Below are positions 55,940 to 64,000 of a stretch of 64,000 nt of DNA, one piece after another (the stretch's first letter is position 1; every line of letters starts with the position of its first letter). Origin of the DNA: Sphingobacterium sp. UBA4616 (GTDB lineage: Bacteria > Bacteroidota > Bacteroidia > Sphingobacteriales > Sphingobacteriaceae); NCBI GenBank assembly GCA_002386525.1, contig DGIS01000020.1, positions 62,001 to 126,000 of the forward strand, given 5' to 3'. The notes under the pieces were generated by a model that was not told the origin of the DNA, made no database searches, and saw only the letters and a list, made by a program, of their open reading frames with translations. Made by a program: the position numbers and the translations under genes.

Positions 55940-57019
55940 ATGCTGTCGTTAATCGATCGTTACATTATTAAAAAGTATCTATCTACTTTTTTATTCACCA
56001 TGGCCATATTTACTGTTGTCATGGTGGTTTTCGACGTGTCCGAACGATTGGATGATTTTTTAAAGTATCATGCTCCTCTAGATAAGATTATTTTTGAGTA
56101 CTATGCTGGGTTCATTCCTTTTTATCTGAACTTTCTTTGTCCACTGATCAATTTTATTGCGGTTATCTTCTTTACGTCAAAAATGGCGGATCAAACTGAA
56201 ATTGTACCGATTCTAAGTGCTGGGTATAGTTTTAATCGGCTTCTTCGTCCTTATATGATTGCAGCTACTTTGATTTTTGCCGTTTCGCTGGTATTCAATA
56301 TTTTTATTATTCCGAATACCAATAAGATGAAGGTTGATTTTGAAAACATCTATGTTAAGCCACCTAAGGATAATTCAAGGGTTTCTACCCATATGCAATT
56401 GGACAAAGACAGCTATGTGTATATAGACAATTTTGATAATACGACCAAAACAGGTTACGGATTTGTTCTTGAAATTTTTAAGGGGGATACGCTTAAAGAA
56501 AAAATGATGGCTGACCGTATTACTTGGGACTCAGTGGCCACGAAGTGGAAGATTGAAGGGTATACCAATCGTATTATCAATGGATTGCATGAACGCATGG
56601 AAAAAGGTACTGTTAAAGACACTACCTTAGATATGAAACCTTCGGATTTTGAGGTGCGTGATAATATGTTTACTGCAATGGATACACACGAATTAAATAT
56701 TCGTATCCGTAAAGAGGAGATCCGTGGTACCGGCGTCATGAACGATTTATTGCTTGAGAAATACAAGCGTTATGTGTATCCATTTTCAGCTTTTGTACTG
56801 ACCTTGATGGGTGTGGCACTGTCCTCCAAGAAAGTGCGTGGGGGGATAGGATTGAGTCTGGGTATCGGTATCGCGTTAAGTTTTACGTATATCGTCTTTA
56901 TACAGTTTGCAACTATGTTTTCTTTGAAAGGGGGACTACCACCGTTGATAGCCGTATTAATTCCAAATGTTACTTTCTTTTTGGTAGCAATATATCTGGC
57001 GATTAAAGCGCCAAAATAA
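55940..57019 (+). CDS. LptF/LptG-type permease (YjgP/YjgQ family)
   Basis: A 359-residue inner-membrane protein with six helices in two groups around a periplasmic beta-jellyroll domain (about 130-250), as in LptF and LptG. With LptB it would extract lipopolysaccharide from the inner membrane. It follows tgt in a probable operon, an arrangement I recall from other Bacteroidota. LptF and LptG cannot be told apart here. Confidence 0.9.
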   Translation: MLSLIDRYIIKKYLSTFLFTMAIFTVVMVVFDVSERLDDFLKYHAPLDKIIFEYYAGFIPFYLNFLCPLINFIAVIFFTSKMADQTEIVPILSAGYSFNRLLRPYMIAATLIFAVSLVFNIFIIPNTNKMKVDFENIYVKPPKDNSRVSTHMQLDKDSYVYIDNFDNTTKTGYGFVLEIFKGDTLKEKMMADRITWDSVATKWKIEGYTNRIINGLHERMEKGTVKDTTLDMKPSDFEVRDNMFTAMDTHELNIRIRKEEIRGTGVMNDLLLEKYKRYVYPFSAFVLTLMGVALSSKKVRGGIGLSLGIGIALSFTYIVFIQFATMFSLKGGLPPLIAVLIPNVTFFLVAIYLAIKAPK

Positions 57020-57116
57020 ATTTTTGTTCAGTTTTCAATAACTTCAGTGAGCCTGCCTTATTAAGGGAAATAGTAGGTATTGCTCATCATTTCCATACAC
57101 ATGTATTCTAGAGAAT

Positions 57117-58028
57117 ATGACTAAAATTAAATTAAATCGGAATATTCTAATTCTGCATTTAACAATACTTATTTGGGGATTTACCGGAATTTTGGGGAGT
57201 CTGATCTCCGTATCTGCCCTTCATTTGGTATGGTATCGCGTTGCAATAGCATCTATTGCTCTGCTGATCTATTTCTTAGTGACCAAACAATCTATATTAG
57301 TTTCGAGGAAGCAGTTTCTCCAATTTTTTATGGTAGGAGCGGTGGTGGGCCTGCATTGGGTACTATTCTTCTATTCGATCAAAGTTTCTACAGTTTCAGT
57401 GACGTTGGTAACACTTTCGTCGGTGACATTATTCACGGCAATATTGGAACCTATTGTGAATAAAAAGCGCATCGCGCGTTTGGACATTGTAGTGGGGCTA
57501 GTCATTATTATCGGTATTTATACGATCTTTTCTTTTGAAACGCATTATCTAGTCGGTCTGCTGGCTGGACTTGGCTGTGCTTTTTGTGCGAGTATATTTT
57601 CAATTGCCAATGCGCGGATGGTTAAGAAATCGAGCCCTACACTGATTACGTTTTATGAGATGATGGGGGCGTGCTTTTGGATAAGCATATTGATGCTGTT
57701 TACAGGAGATTTTAATGCCGGGATGCGATTGGGACAGCAAGATTTAATCTATCTTTTATTGTTAGGTGTGGTTTGTACTGCTGTGGCTTATGTAATGGGT
57801 GTTGCTGTCATGAAGGAATTATCTGCATTTACTGTTGCGCTGACGACGAATTTAGAGCCAGTTTACGGTATTCTACTTGCGATGCTGATTTTTGGGCAAA
57901 AGGAAACAATGAGTGGTGGATTTTATCTCGGCGCCTGTATTGTTTTAGGAGCGGTGTTCACTTACCCTTATGTAAAAACCAAATTGGAAAATAGACAAAA
58001 GGATTTGGTTATCCGTAAATTGCATTAA
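57117..58028 (+). CDS. EamA/DMT-family transporter
   Basis: A 303-residue protein with ten helices in two EamA repeats (about 10-140 and 150-290). Conserved features are the helix with LHLVWYRVAIA and the closing LEPVYGILLAMLIFGQ. Members export amino acids or other metabolites. The substrate is unknown. No operon partner is evident. Confidence 0.9.
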   Translation: MTKIKLNRNILILHLTILIWGFTGILGSLISVSALHLVWYRVAIASIALLIYFLVTKQSILVSRKQFLQFFMVGAVVGLHWVLFFYSIKVSTVSVTLVTLSSVTLFTAILEPIVNKKRIARLDIVVGLVIIIGIYTIFSFETHYLVGLLAGLGCAFCASIFSIANARMVKKSSPTLITFYEMMGACFWISILMLFTGDFNAGMRLGQQDLIYLLLLGVVCTAVAYVMGVAVMKELSAFTVALTTNLEPVYGILLAMLIFGQKETMSGGFYLGACIVLGAVFTYPYVKTKLENRQKDLVIRKLH

Positions 58029-58036
58029 TTGAATGA

Positions 58037-58065
58037 GGTGCTATCCAATCTTTTTGGACAGCACC
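58037..58065 (+). terminator. Hairpin terminator after the EamA transporter gene
   Basis: An imperfect stem GGTGCTATCCA/TGGACAGCACC (58037-58047 with 58055-58065), one mismatch, with a T-rich loop, 9 bases past the stop. Confidence 0.5.
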
Positions 58066-58167
58066 CGATTCATGTGACTTTAGACGTCTCCCATTACAGC
58101 ATCGTTTCATAGATTCAATTTTCAACGGATTCATTTGACTTTTTGATCACCTTTTGTCTCTGCTCAT

Positions 58168-61100
58168 CTACTGGAATGAAAATTCGCCAATCCCAATATT
58201 GCGCTCTTTATCTCGGTCAAGATAGATCGTGACGATTTTTCGTTCCTGCTTTCCACTGCTGTAATAGGTGTAGATTTCGGCCATAACTGCGGCAGGACCA
58301 GCTAAAGTGAGTGAATTGTCATTATAGAAATCTACTTCAATTTTGTATGTTCCATTAAGTGCTTTTTTCAATAAAAATTGTTCTGGTCCATATCCTCCGG
58401 TGAAGTCATTGCTGAGTCGGCCCCCGATTGCTGTAGCAGGATTACTATAGAAACATTTTTCTCCATTTGGATCCGTTACCCAGAGATCGATATCTGTGTT
58501 TTGTGAATTCCAGTTAATAACAACGCGGATATCCACAGGCAGGTCTGCAATCAAATTTTTGTTCACCGCAACTTTGGAGCTTGCAGCTTTGTTTGCTTTA
58601 ATGAGATTATTGATTTCCATGACCAATGTTTCTTCAATACCATCATCGCGATCGGCAGCTTCTGGGGAGTAGCTCTGGGTCAAAATCCCATATAATTGTT
58701 CTAGTGCCTCCTTGAACATACCTTTGTCTTGTAAAACGAGGGCATAATCGCGGTGACTTTGAGGATCCATTGGCCGCCATTTCAACACTTTGGCTGTAAT
58801 GAATAGTGCTTTGTCGTAATCTCCCCATTCGCGTAGTTTGTATGAAATGGTTTTATAGAGATCGGCATTTTCGATCTGCAGGTCAGCCAGTGCGCTTAGG
58901 ATTAGTACGGCTTTTTGTGTATTCCCTCTTTTGAAGAAAAAGTTTGCAACATCAAAATAGAAAGTTGGTGTTCCCATGTACTGATTCCGAAGCTGGAGAT
59001 AGGTTTTGTAGGGATCTTTGGATTGATCGAGTTCTTTGAGATAGGCCTGATCTTCTTTAATGTCGGGTATGCTGATTTTTCCACGGATGTTGTCGATGCT
59101 GTTGCCCGTTGGTACGCCCGCTACAGGTTCTTCCAAGGATTGAACAACAACGGATTCGTGAAGAACGTCGTCAGATGTGGTTGCCATTGCTAATTCGCTT
59201 GTTGCTGCCTTGGCGGTATTTGAATTGCCAACGACTGATATTCTTTTTTCGCTGGCAGCATCTGATGACCTCAATTCTTCGGCGCGTGTTGTCGCGACAG
59301 GACTGGCTGAAGCACGTGACGGAACAGGTGTAACAGGAACAACTCCGGTGGCGATCTCTTCGACAGCCATATAGTCTGTGGGCTCAATCTGCGTGTCCCG
59401 TTGTGGATATTTCTTTTTTGCCCGAAAGTCTGTATTCCACCAGGAGCGAAGTTCTTCTGCGCTATTTTCGGCTTTATCTAAGAGATTCGCTACACGCTCT
59501 TCCCTTTCGATAGCATGTTCTTTTTTGAGTGCATTAAATTGCGGAAGTAATTCTGCTGGAGGTGTTATTGCATAACGTATGTAATCTTCTACAGTTTCCA
59601 GTACAATTAGGCTAGTATTTCGCGTCACGATTCCGAACTGTTTACCCAGGGTTTCTATTTCCTCACGATTATTGTCGTATTGAAGGTCCAATGCTTCGAT
59701 TTTCTTTTGTGCCCAGATCTGCTGCAGGTCAATTTCACCATGATCTTGATGCAGCGCTATGCTTACTTCTTTTGGGGTATGTTGTCCATCTCCTACAAGT
59801 AATGTGAGTTGCTTCAATCCTAGGTATTTTCCTATTCCAGCAATAGAAAAATTGGCTTGTATAGGGGTTCCTTTCTTAGGGTAAACTTCATCGAAATCAT
59901 TGTGCTCTTTTATTCCCAAGTAAAGAAGATCGATTGTATTTAGATTGTGGTAGGCTTGATTTACGGAAACATTGGTCAAATTGATCATCTTTCCGCTATG
60001 TTTCTGAGCAATCTCTTTTAGGATACCGTAGTCAGATCCACTGGACGAAGTAATGCAATAAACGGGATTTTCAAGGGTAATTTCACTTTGGCCAAATGTG
60101 GAAAGTCCGTCGGTAAACAGCAGGTAATTGCTGGCTTTTATTACTCCAGGTTTTATTTGACTATAATCTGTGCCGCCATCGTAGTCCATTTGTTTGAGAT
60201 AACTTTTAAGTTCATCCCAATTACCTTGTCTAACTTGAAACGTCGGTCCTTTTACAAATTGGATGTCCAATAAACCCATTTCAACCTGCATGTTAGGATT
60301 ATCTTTAAAAAAGAGATCTAATAGGGCAAGTTCCTTTTCTATAGCTCTATTTTTAGTACTCAGTGAACGGTCCCAGATAATTCCGATGGTGTCGCCCCAT
60401 TTTTTCTGAGTAGGTTTCACGGAATTGATGCTTGCATTGGCAAGAAAATAAAAAGTCTTATCATGATTTGTTTGAAATAAGCCCGATGACTCTTTGCTGT
60501 CTGTTGGCAGTAGAATGACCAGATTCCGCTGGGATTGAAAATGTTGTTTACGTAAAGAAGCTGTGTAATTGTTGTTGTGTTGGGAGAATGCTAGAGAACC
60601 ATCTGGTTTTTCTGTGAAATCTGGTTTATGGCTGTCTTGAAGGACATGAATATCCAAGGCAAAGTTATGAATGGCAGCGGTGTAAGTTAACGGCAAATAG
60701 TAATAACGTGCCTGATCGGATTCCGTAGTTAGATTTTCGGAATAACTGATCTGAATAGTCCGTTTACCATTCGCTGGCAAAGGATAAATGCGGGTACGGA
60801 AGTTGTTACCCTCAACTTTCTCCAATAGTCCGGGGTCGACACGATGTGTTTCTATACTTTCAAAAACTTCGGTGCCTTTATTTTTATCGACTGCAACTGC
60901 TTGCCGTAATTTGCCATTGATATCTAAGGCATAGCCGCTCACCGATACGCCTTCCGGCATAGGGAATGTCAGTTCGCCCTCGAGATCGCGATTGGTTTTA
61001 TTTTCAAACACCATTGTCATCGTCGTTTTGGCGATATTTCCGAAGATGGCAACTTCTACTTTTAGGTCTGCCAACACAACGTTGTCTTGCCGACCATCGT

Positions 61101-61209
61101 CGTTTTTAATTTTTAAACTGGGTATCTCTCGCGTAGTTCTGATCTGAGATTTTGTATCTACATTGGAAAATACCAAAACTATGAAAAGGGCAATTATGAT
61201 CTTTTTCAT
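58168..61209 (-). CDS. VIT/VWA-domain protein with TPR-like region and C-terminal DUF2135
   Basis: A 1013-residue exported protein. A signal peptide (about 1-21) is followed by a VIT domain (about 30-170, LEGELTFPMPEGVSVSGYALD region), a von Willebrand A domain (about 275-440) with the MIDAS start DRSLS, a charged linker, a low-complexity Ser/Ala/Val segment, TPR-like helices and a DUF2135 beta domain (VVINWNSQNTDIDLWVTDP region to GTYKIEVDFY). The order resembles inter-alpha-trypsin inhibitor heavy chains. It probably mediates metal-dependent protein contacts in the periplasm or at the surface. The ATG at 61209 gives a proper signal peptide and is preferred over 61263. Confidence 0.88.
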   Translation of the reverse strand: MKKIIIALFIVLVFSNVDTKSQIRTTREIPSLKIKNDDGRQDNVVLADLKVEVAIFGNIAKTTMTMVFENKTNRDLEGELTFPMPEGVSVSGYALDINGKLRQAVAVDKNKGTEVFESIETHRVDPGLLEKVEGNNFRTRIYPLPANGKRTIQISYSENLTTESDQARYYYLPLTYTAAIHNFALDIHVLQDSHKPDFTEKPDGSLAFSQHNNNYTASLRKQHFQSQRNLVILLPTDSKESSGLFQTNHDKTFYFLANASINSVKPTQKKWGDTIGIIWDRSLSTKNRAIEKELALLDLFFKDNPNMQVEMGLLDIQFVKGPTFQVRQGNWDELKSYLKQMDYDGGTDYSQIKPGVIKASNYLLFTDGLSTFGQSEITLENPVYCITSSSGSDYGILKEIAQKHSGKMINLTNVSVNQAYHNLNTIDLLYLGIKEHNDFDEVYPKKGTPIQANFSIAGIGKYLGLKQLTLLVGDGQHTPKEVSIALHQDHGEIDLQQIWAQKKIEALDLQYDNNREEIETLGKQFGIVTRNTSLIVLETVEDYIRYAITPPAELLPQFNALKKEHAIEREERVANLLDKAENSAEELRSWWNTDFRAKKKYPQRDTQIEPTDYMAVEEIATGVVPVTPVPSRASASPVATTRAEELRSSDAASEKRISVVGNSNTAKAATSELAMATTSDDVLHESVVVQSLEEPVAGVPTGNSIDNIRGKISIPDIKEDQAYLKELDQSKDPYKTYLQLRNQYMGTPTFYFDVANFFFKRGNTQKAVLILSALADLQIENADLYKTISYKLREWGDYDKALFITAKVLKWRPMDPQSHRDYALVLQDKGMFKEALEQLYGILTQSYSPEAADRDDGIEETLVMEINNLIKANKAASSKVAVNKNLIADLPVDIRVVINWNSQNTDIDLWVTDPNGEKCFYSNPATAIGGRLSNDFTGGYGPEQFLLKKALNGTYKIEVDFYNDNSLTLAGPAAVMAEIYTYYSSGKQERKIVTIYLDRDKERNIGIGEFSFQ

Positions 61210-61335
61210 CTTTCTATTTTTAGTAGGTGAGGGCAGAGAATGTACCGTTGATTCGCTGCACAATTAGCTATTTATTTTTGTAGTGATGCATGAAAAAGTA
61301 AAATTCCATAACTGGGTGTATTTAATTGATGCGAT

Positions 61336-61824
61336 ATGATGGAGCGTACCGATTTGCAGGCTGTAAGTGGAATCGCTGCCGTGAGCAATTCAACATTTAT
61401 TGTCTTGGAACGCGACGGGGAATATGCGACAGAAGCATCACGTTCTACTGTATTTAAGAAAATTTATAAAATAGATCTTTCTGGCGCAACGGATATCTCG
61501 GATACGGATAATACTGCAACTGGGAAATTATTTGATGGTAAAACTGTCGAGGAACTCAAAGATGCGGCTACATTGGCAAAATATACTATTAAACCGGTCC
61601 AAAAGGCCATGGTTGCCGATTTAATGACTGACATCCAGGAATTGTATCTGCATGATAAAGCAGCGGGCTTGCCTGTCATTAATCCATAATTGATCGCGGT
61701 ATGTAATGATGATGATTTTGGGGTAACCGGAAAAGGTTTCTATAAATCGAAAATATTGCCTTACATAAAGACCGTTGACAAAAACAGTATTTATTTTATT
61801 AAACTTAAGGACTCTTTGAAATAG
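61336..61824 (+). pseudogene. Decayed esterase-like (phytase-like domain) gene
   Basis: The frame from 61336 reads the C-terminal part of an esterase-like-of-phytase domain: SNSTFIVLERDG, KIYKIDLSGATDI, and HDKAAGLPVINP, then a TAA at 61687, then in the same frame LIAVCNDDDFGVTGKGF and YFIKLKDSLK to the TAG at 61822. In the family these blocks are continuous, so one in-frame stop breaks the gene. The N-terminal two thirds are absent; upstream is the divergent VIT/VWA gene. It is a relic. Confidence 0.75.
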
Positions 61825-61839
61825 GTGCTAATTATTGAT

Positions 61840-61879
61840 GATAAAAAGGTCCGTTGAGCATTCAATGGACCTTTTTATC
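61840..61879. terminator. Hairpin terminator
   Basis: An 18-bp stem with one G-T pair (61840-61857 with 61862-61879), 4-base loop, ending in CTTTTTATC. It follows the decayed gene and is also downstream of gltD on the minus strand, so it may work for gltD. Confidence 0.75.
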
Positions 61880-61975
61880 ATTTTATACTGCGCAAGCTTT
61901 TGTTCTTATTACTAAAGATTAAACAGTGGCTTGGCATATCACTGGTATGGGGGCTCTATTGCGCGTGCCCAACTC

Positions 61976-63436
61976 TTATGCATTTATTGTTGCTAAGAAA
62001 TCTTTGCTTTCAAGTTCGGAATATCCCATCAGGTATTCGTCTACTTTTCTGGCACACTCGCGTCCTTCAGAGATCGCCCAAACAACCAAGGATTGTCCCT
62101 TACGACAGTCTCCGGCAGTGAAAATATTGTCAATGGTGGTTTGGTAGTCTTTGGCATTCGCCAAGATGTTTCCTTTTTGATCGACACGGACGCCTAGTTG
62201 TTCTAGCAGTGTATGCTCGGTATGTTGATATCCAATGGCCAATAATACGAGATCGGCTGGTATTTCACGGATTTCAGATTCGCCTAAGCGGGTTCTTCGT
62301 CCGAATTCATCCACTTCGTATTGAACCTCTTTGATTTTTACAGCTTTGATATGGCCATTTTCATCTTGAACGAACTCTTGGGTTTCTGTAGCCCAAAGTC
62401 TTTCACAGCCTTCTTCTTGGGAAGAGGAGGTTCCGAATGTGAGCTTGTCCATCGGCCAGGGGTTGCTTTTTAGCCGTTCTTTGGATGGCGTTGGTTTACG
62501 GGCAATCTGTGTGATACTTTTCGCACGGTGACGGTTGGATGTACCGATACAGTCTGATCCAGTATCACCGTCGCCAATGACCACAACATGTTTGTCGGTT
62601 GCCAGGATACGGTCTTGGTCGATCGTAATTCCGCTTACTTCTTTATTCTGTTGGGTCAAAAAGTCCATGGCAAAATGGATACCTTTGGCATCATGTCCCG
62701 GTAATTGCATATGCCAGGGTACAGTTGATCCTGTTGCCAATACAATAGCGTCGTAAGCTTTTAATTCGTAAACACTTATATCTTTGCCCACTTCAGTATT
62801 CACCTTGAATTCGATTCCAGATTCTTTCATGAGGTTGATACGACGATCAATCACTGATTTTTCTAATTTAAAATCGGGAATACCATAGCGTAGTAATCCT
62901 CCAACTTGGTCATCGCGTTCGAATACAACAACATCATGACCTGCTTTATTGAGCTGTGCAGCTGCAGCCAGTCCTGCTGGGCCGGAACCGACGACAGCGA
63001 TGCGCTTGCCTGTTTTTAAATAGCTTTTGTAAGCTTTGACATAGCCCTTTTTGAAAGCAATTTCGATGATGTGTTTTTCGATCTCTTCAATAGTGATCGG
63101 AGTACTATGAATACCCAGTACACAAGCCGACTCACAGGGTGCCGGACATATTCTGCCTGTAAATTCTGGGAAGTTATTGGTGGAGGATAAAATCTGATAG
63201 GCCTCTTCCCATTTTCCATCGTATACAGCATCATTAAATTCAGGGATAACATTGCCCAATGGACAGCCCGAATGGCAGAATGGAATACCGCAGTCCATAC
63301 AGCGCGCGGCCTGTTTATTAAGTTCATTCTCAGAATAACCTTTGTTAAATTCCTTGAAGTGTTGTACGCGTGCTTCGACAGCTTCTTTTGTCGGAAGCAC
63401 GCGCTCAAATTCTTTAAAACCTGTAATTTTTCCCAT
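61976..63436 (-). CDS. gltD: Glutamate synthase (NADPH) small subunit
   Basis: A 486-residue flavoprotein that feeds NADPH electrons to GltB for glutamate formation from glutamine and 2-oxoglutarate. The N-terminal cysteine clusters (CMDCGIPFCHSGCPLGN and CPAPCESACVLGI) hold 4Fe-4S clusters; the FAD loop is VVGSGPAGLAAAAQL (about 148-162) and the NADPH loop is VVIGDGDTGSDCIG (about 289-302). It follows gltB by 17 bp. Confidence 0.96.
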   Translation of the reverse strand: MGKITGFKEFERVLPTKEAVEARVQHFKEFNKGYSENELNKQAARCMDCGIPFCHSGCPLGNVIPEFNDAVYDGKWEEAYQILSSTNNFPEFTGRICPAPCESACVLGIHSTPITIEEIEKHIIEIAFKKGYVKAYKSYLKTGKRIAVVGSGPAGLAAAAQLNKAGHDVVVFERDDQVGGLLRYGIPDFKLEKSVIDRRINLMKESGIEFKVNTEVGKDISVYELKAYDAIVLATGSTVPWHMQLPGHDAKGIHFAMDFLTQQNKEVSGITIDQDRILATDKHVVVIGDGDTGSDCIGTSNRHRAKSITQIARKPTPSKERLKSNPWPMDKLTFGTSSSQEEGCERLWATETQEFVQDENGHIKAVKIKEVQYEVDEFGRRTRLGESEIREIPADLVLLAIGYQHTEHTLLEQLGVRVDQKGNILANAKDYQTTIDNIFTAGDCRKGQSLVVWAISEGRECARKVDEYLMGYSELESKDFLATINA

Positions 63437-63453
63437 GATTTGTGCTTCCTATA

Positions 63454-64000
63454 TTATGCTTCAACTAATTTTTGACGAATGACATTTTTGTATTCTCTTG
63501 GGAATACCTTAATGAATTTATTTTTTTCTCTTGACCAGTTTTGTAAAATAAAATCTGCTCTGCGACTATTGGTAAGCAAGATATGACGTTTTAACAAAGC
63601 AATAATTGCGGTTTCGTCTTCACTTTCCAATGGATCTAAGTCAACCATTTCTTGATTACAATTATCGCGGAAATCTTCGTTAATGTCGTAGATCCATGCG
63701 ATACCGCCACTCATTCCGGCAGCGAAATTACGGCCTGTTGCACCCAAAATCAGCGCTCGGCCTCCGGTCATGTATTCACAACCGTGGTCTCCAACTCCTT
63801 CAACCACGGCGGTAGCTCCTGAGTTACGTACGGCGAAACGTTCACCTGCCTGCCCATTGACGAATAGATGACCCGAGGTTGCACCAAATAGTGCTACGTT
63901 GCCAATAATGATATTATCTTCTGGTACAAGCGCACTTTCTGCTACTGGATAGATTGCTAACTGAGCTCCTGATAATCCTTTTCCAACATAATCGTTGGCT
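63454..64000 (-). CDS. gltB: Glutamate synthase large subunit, C-terminal part (cut by window edge)
   Basis: The minus-strand frame is open from the window end to the stop at 63454, giving about 182 residues of the GXGXG beta-helix domain of GltB (GNVALFGATSGHLFVNGQAGERFAVRN in parts: GATSGHLF, GQAGERF; then EGVGDHGCEYMTGG and GRNFAAGMSGG). The amidotransferase and FMN domains lie outside the window. It pairs with gltD immediately downstream. Confidence 0.95.
   Translation of the reverse strand, partial: ANDYVGKGLSGAQLAIYPVAESALVPEDNIIIGNVALFGATSGHLFVNGQAGERFAVRNSGATAVVEGVGDHGCEYMTGGRALILGATGRNFAAGMSGGIAWIYDINEDFRDNCNQEMVDLDPLESEDETAIIALLKRHILLTNSRRADFILQNWSREKNKFIKVFPREYKNVIRQKLVEA

Noticed and set aside
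63016..63408. 130-residue ORF on the minus strand
   Set aside because: It is an out-of-frame reading of gltD on the same strand; gltD has all expected motifs.
1..64000. CRISPR arrays, tRNA and rRNA genes
   Set aside because: Intergenic regions were read on both strands; no regularly spaced repeats, cloverleaf sequences or rRNA segments were recognised.

Overview
The window looks like a chromosomal segment of a Bacteroidota bacterium of the family Sphingobacteriaceae, most likely Sphingobacterium. The reasons are the SusC/SusD pair, an alternative complex III operon, families largely restricted to Bacteroidota, and promoters of the Bacteroidota type (TTTG, about 20 bases, TAnnTTTG). The taxonomic call is inferred from gene content and is not a database result.

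Layout. 1-8285 (minus strand): a polysaccharide utilisation locus with a ROK regulator, SusC, SusD, a GH29 alpha-L-fucosidase and a sialidase-like lipoprotein cut by the window edge. 8536-9747: a NagX-like membrane acyltransferase. 9851-15137: rpsO and pnp, normally close neighbours, here separated by about 2.7 kb of decayed mobile DNA (integrase remnant, intact DUF4143 ATPase, broken WYL-type regulator, orphan ORF). 15243-22188: a TIG-domain lipoprotein with a beta-barrel partner, a DUF493 protein, a GH92 alpha-mannosidase divergent from a LacI regulator, and msrB.

22717-39852 is a long respiratory cluster on the plus strand. Alternative complex III (actA-F) passes quinol electrons to a cytochrome c oxidase (coxB, coxA, two subunit III genes, subunit IV). 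Heme A synthase and heme O synthase are in the same cluster, with a SCO-like protein that has no cysteines and a DUF420 protein. A hairpin after coxA and a 17-bp hairpin at the end probably define two transcription units.

39969-64000 is mostly housekeeping: mtgA, mutS (TTG start), trmN6 (candidate leaderless mRNA), a YfcE-like phosphoesterase, a cupin, a MerR regulator, accD, an MHS-family transporter with a small membrane protein, dprA, rsmG, a GT2 glycosyltransferase, tgt, an LptF/LptG-type permease, an EamA exporter, a large VIT/VWA/DUF2135 protein, a decayed esterase-like gene, and gltD with the end of gltB. A signal recognition particle RNA gene, not visible as an ORF, lies on the minus strand at 48465-48559.

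I found no CRISPR array, tRNA, rRNA, intact insertion sequence or clear new defence system. The items most worth follow-up are the cysteine-free SCO protein, the Tgt without its zinc cysteines, the rpsO/pnp island, the leaderless candidates and the ROK-controlled glycan locus.
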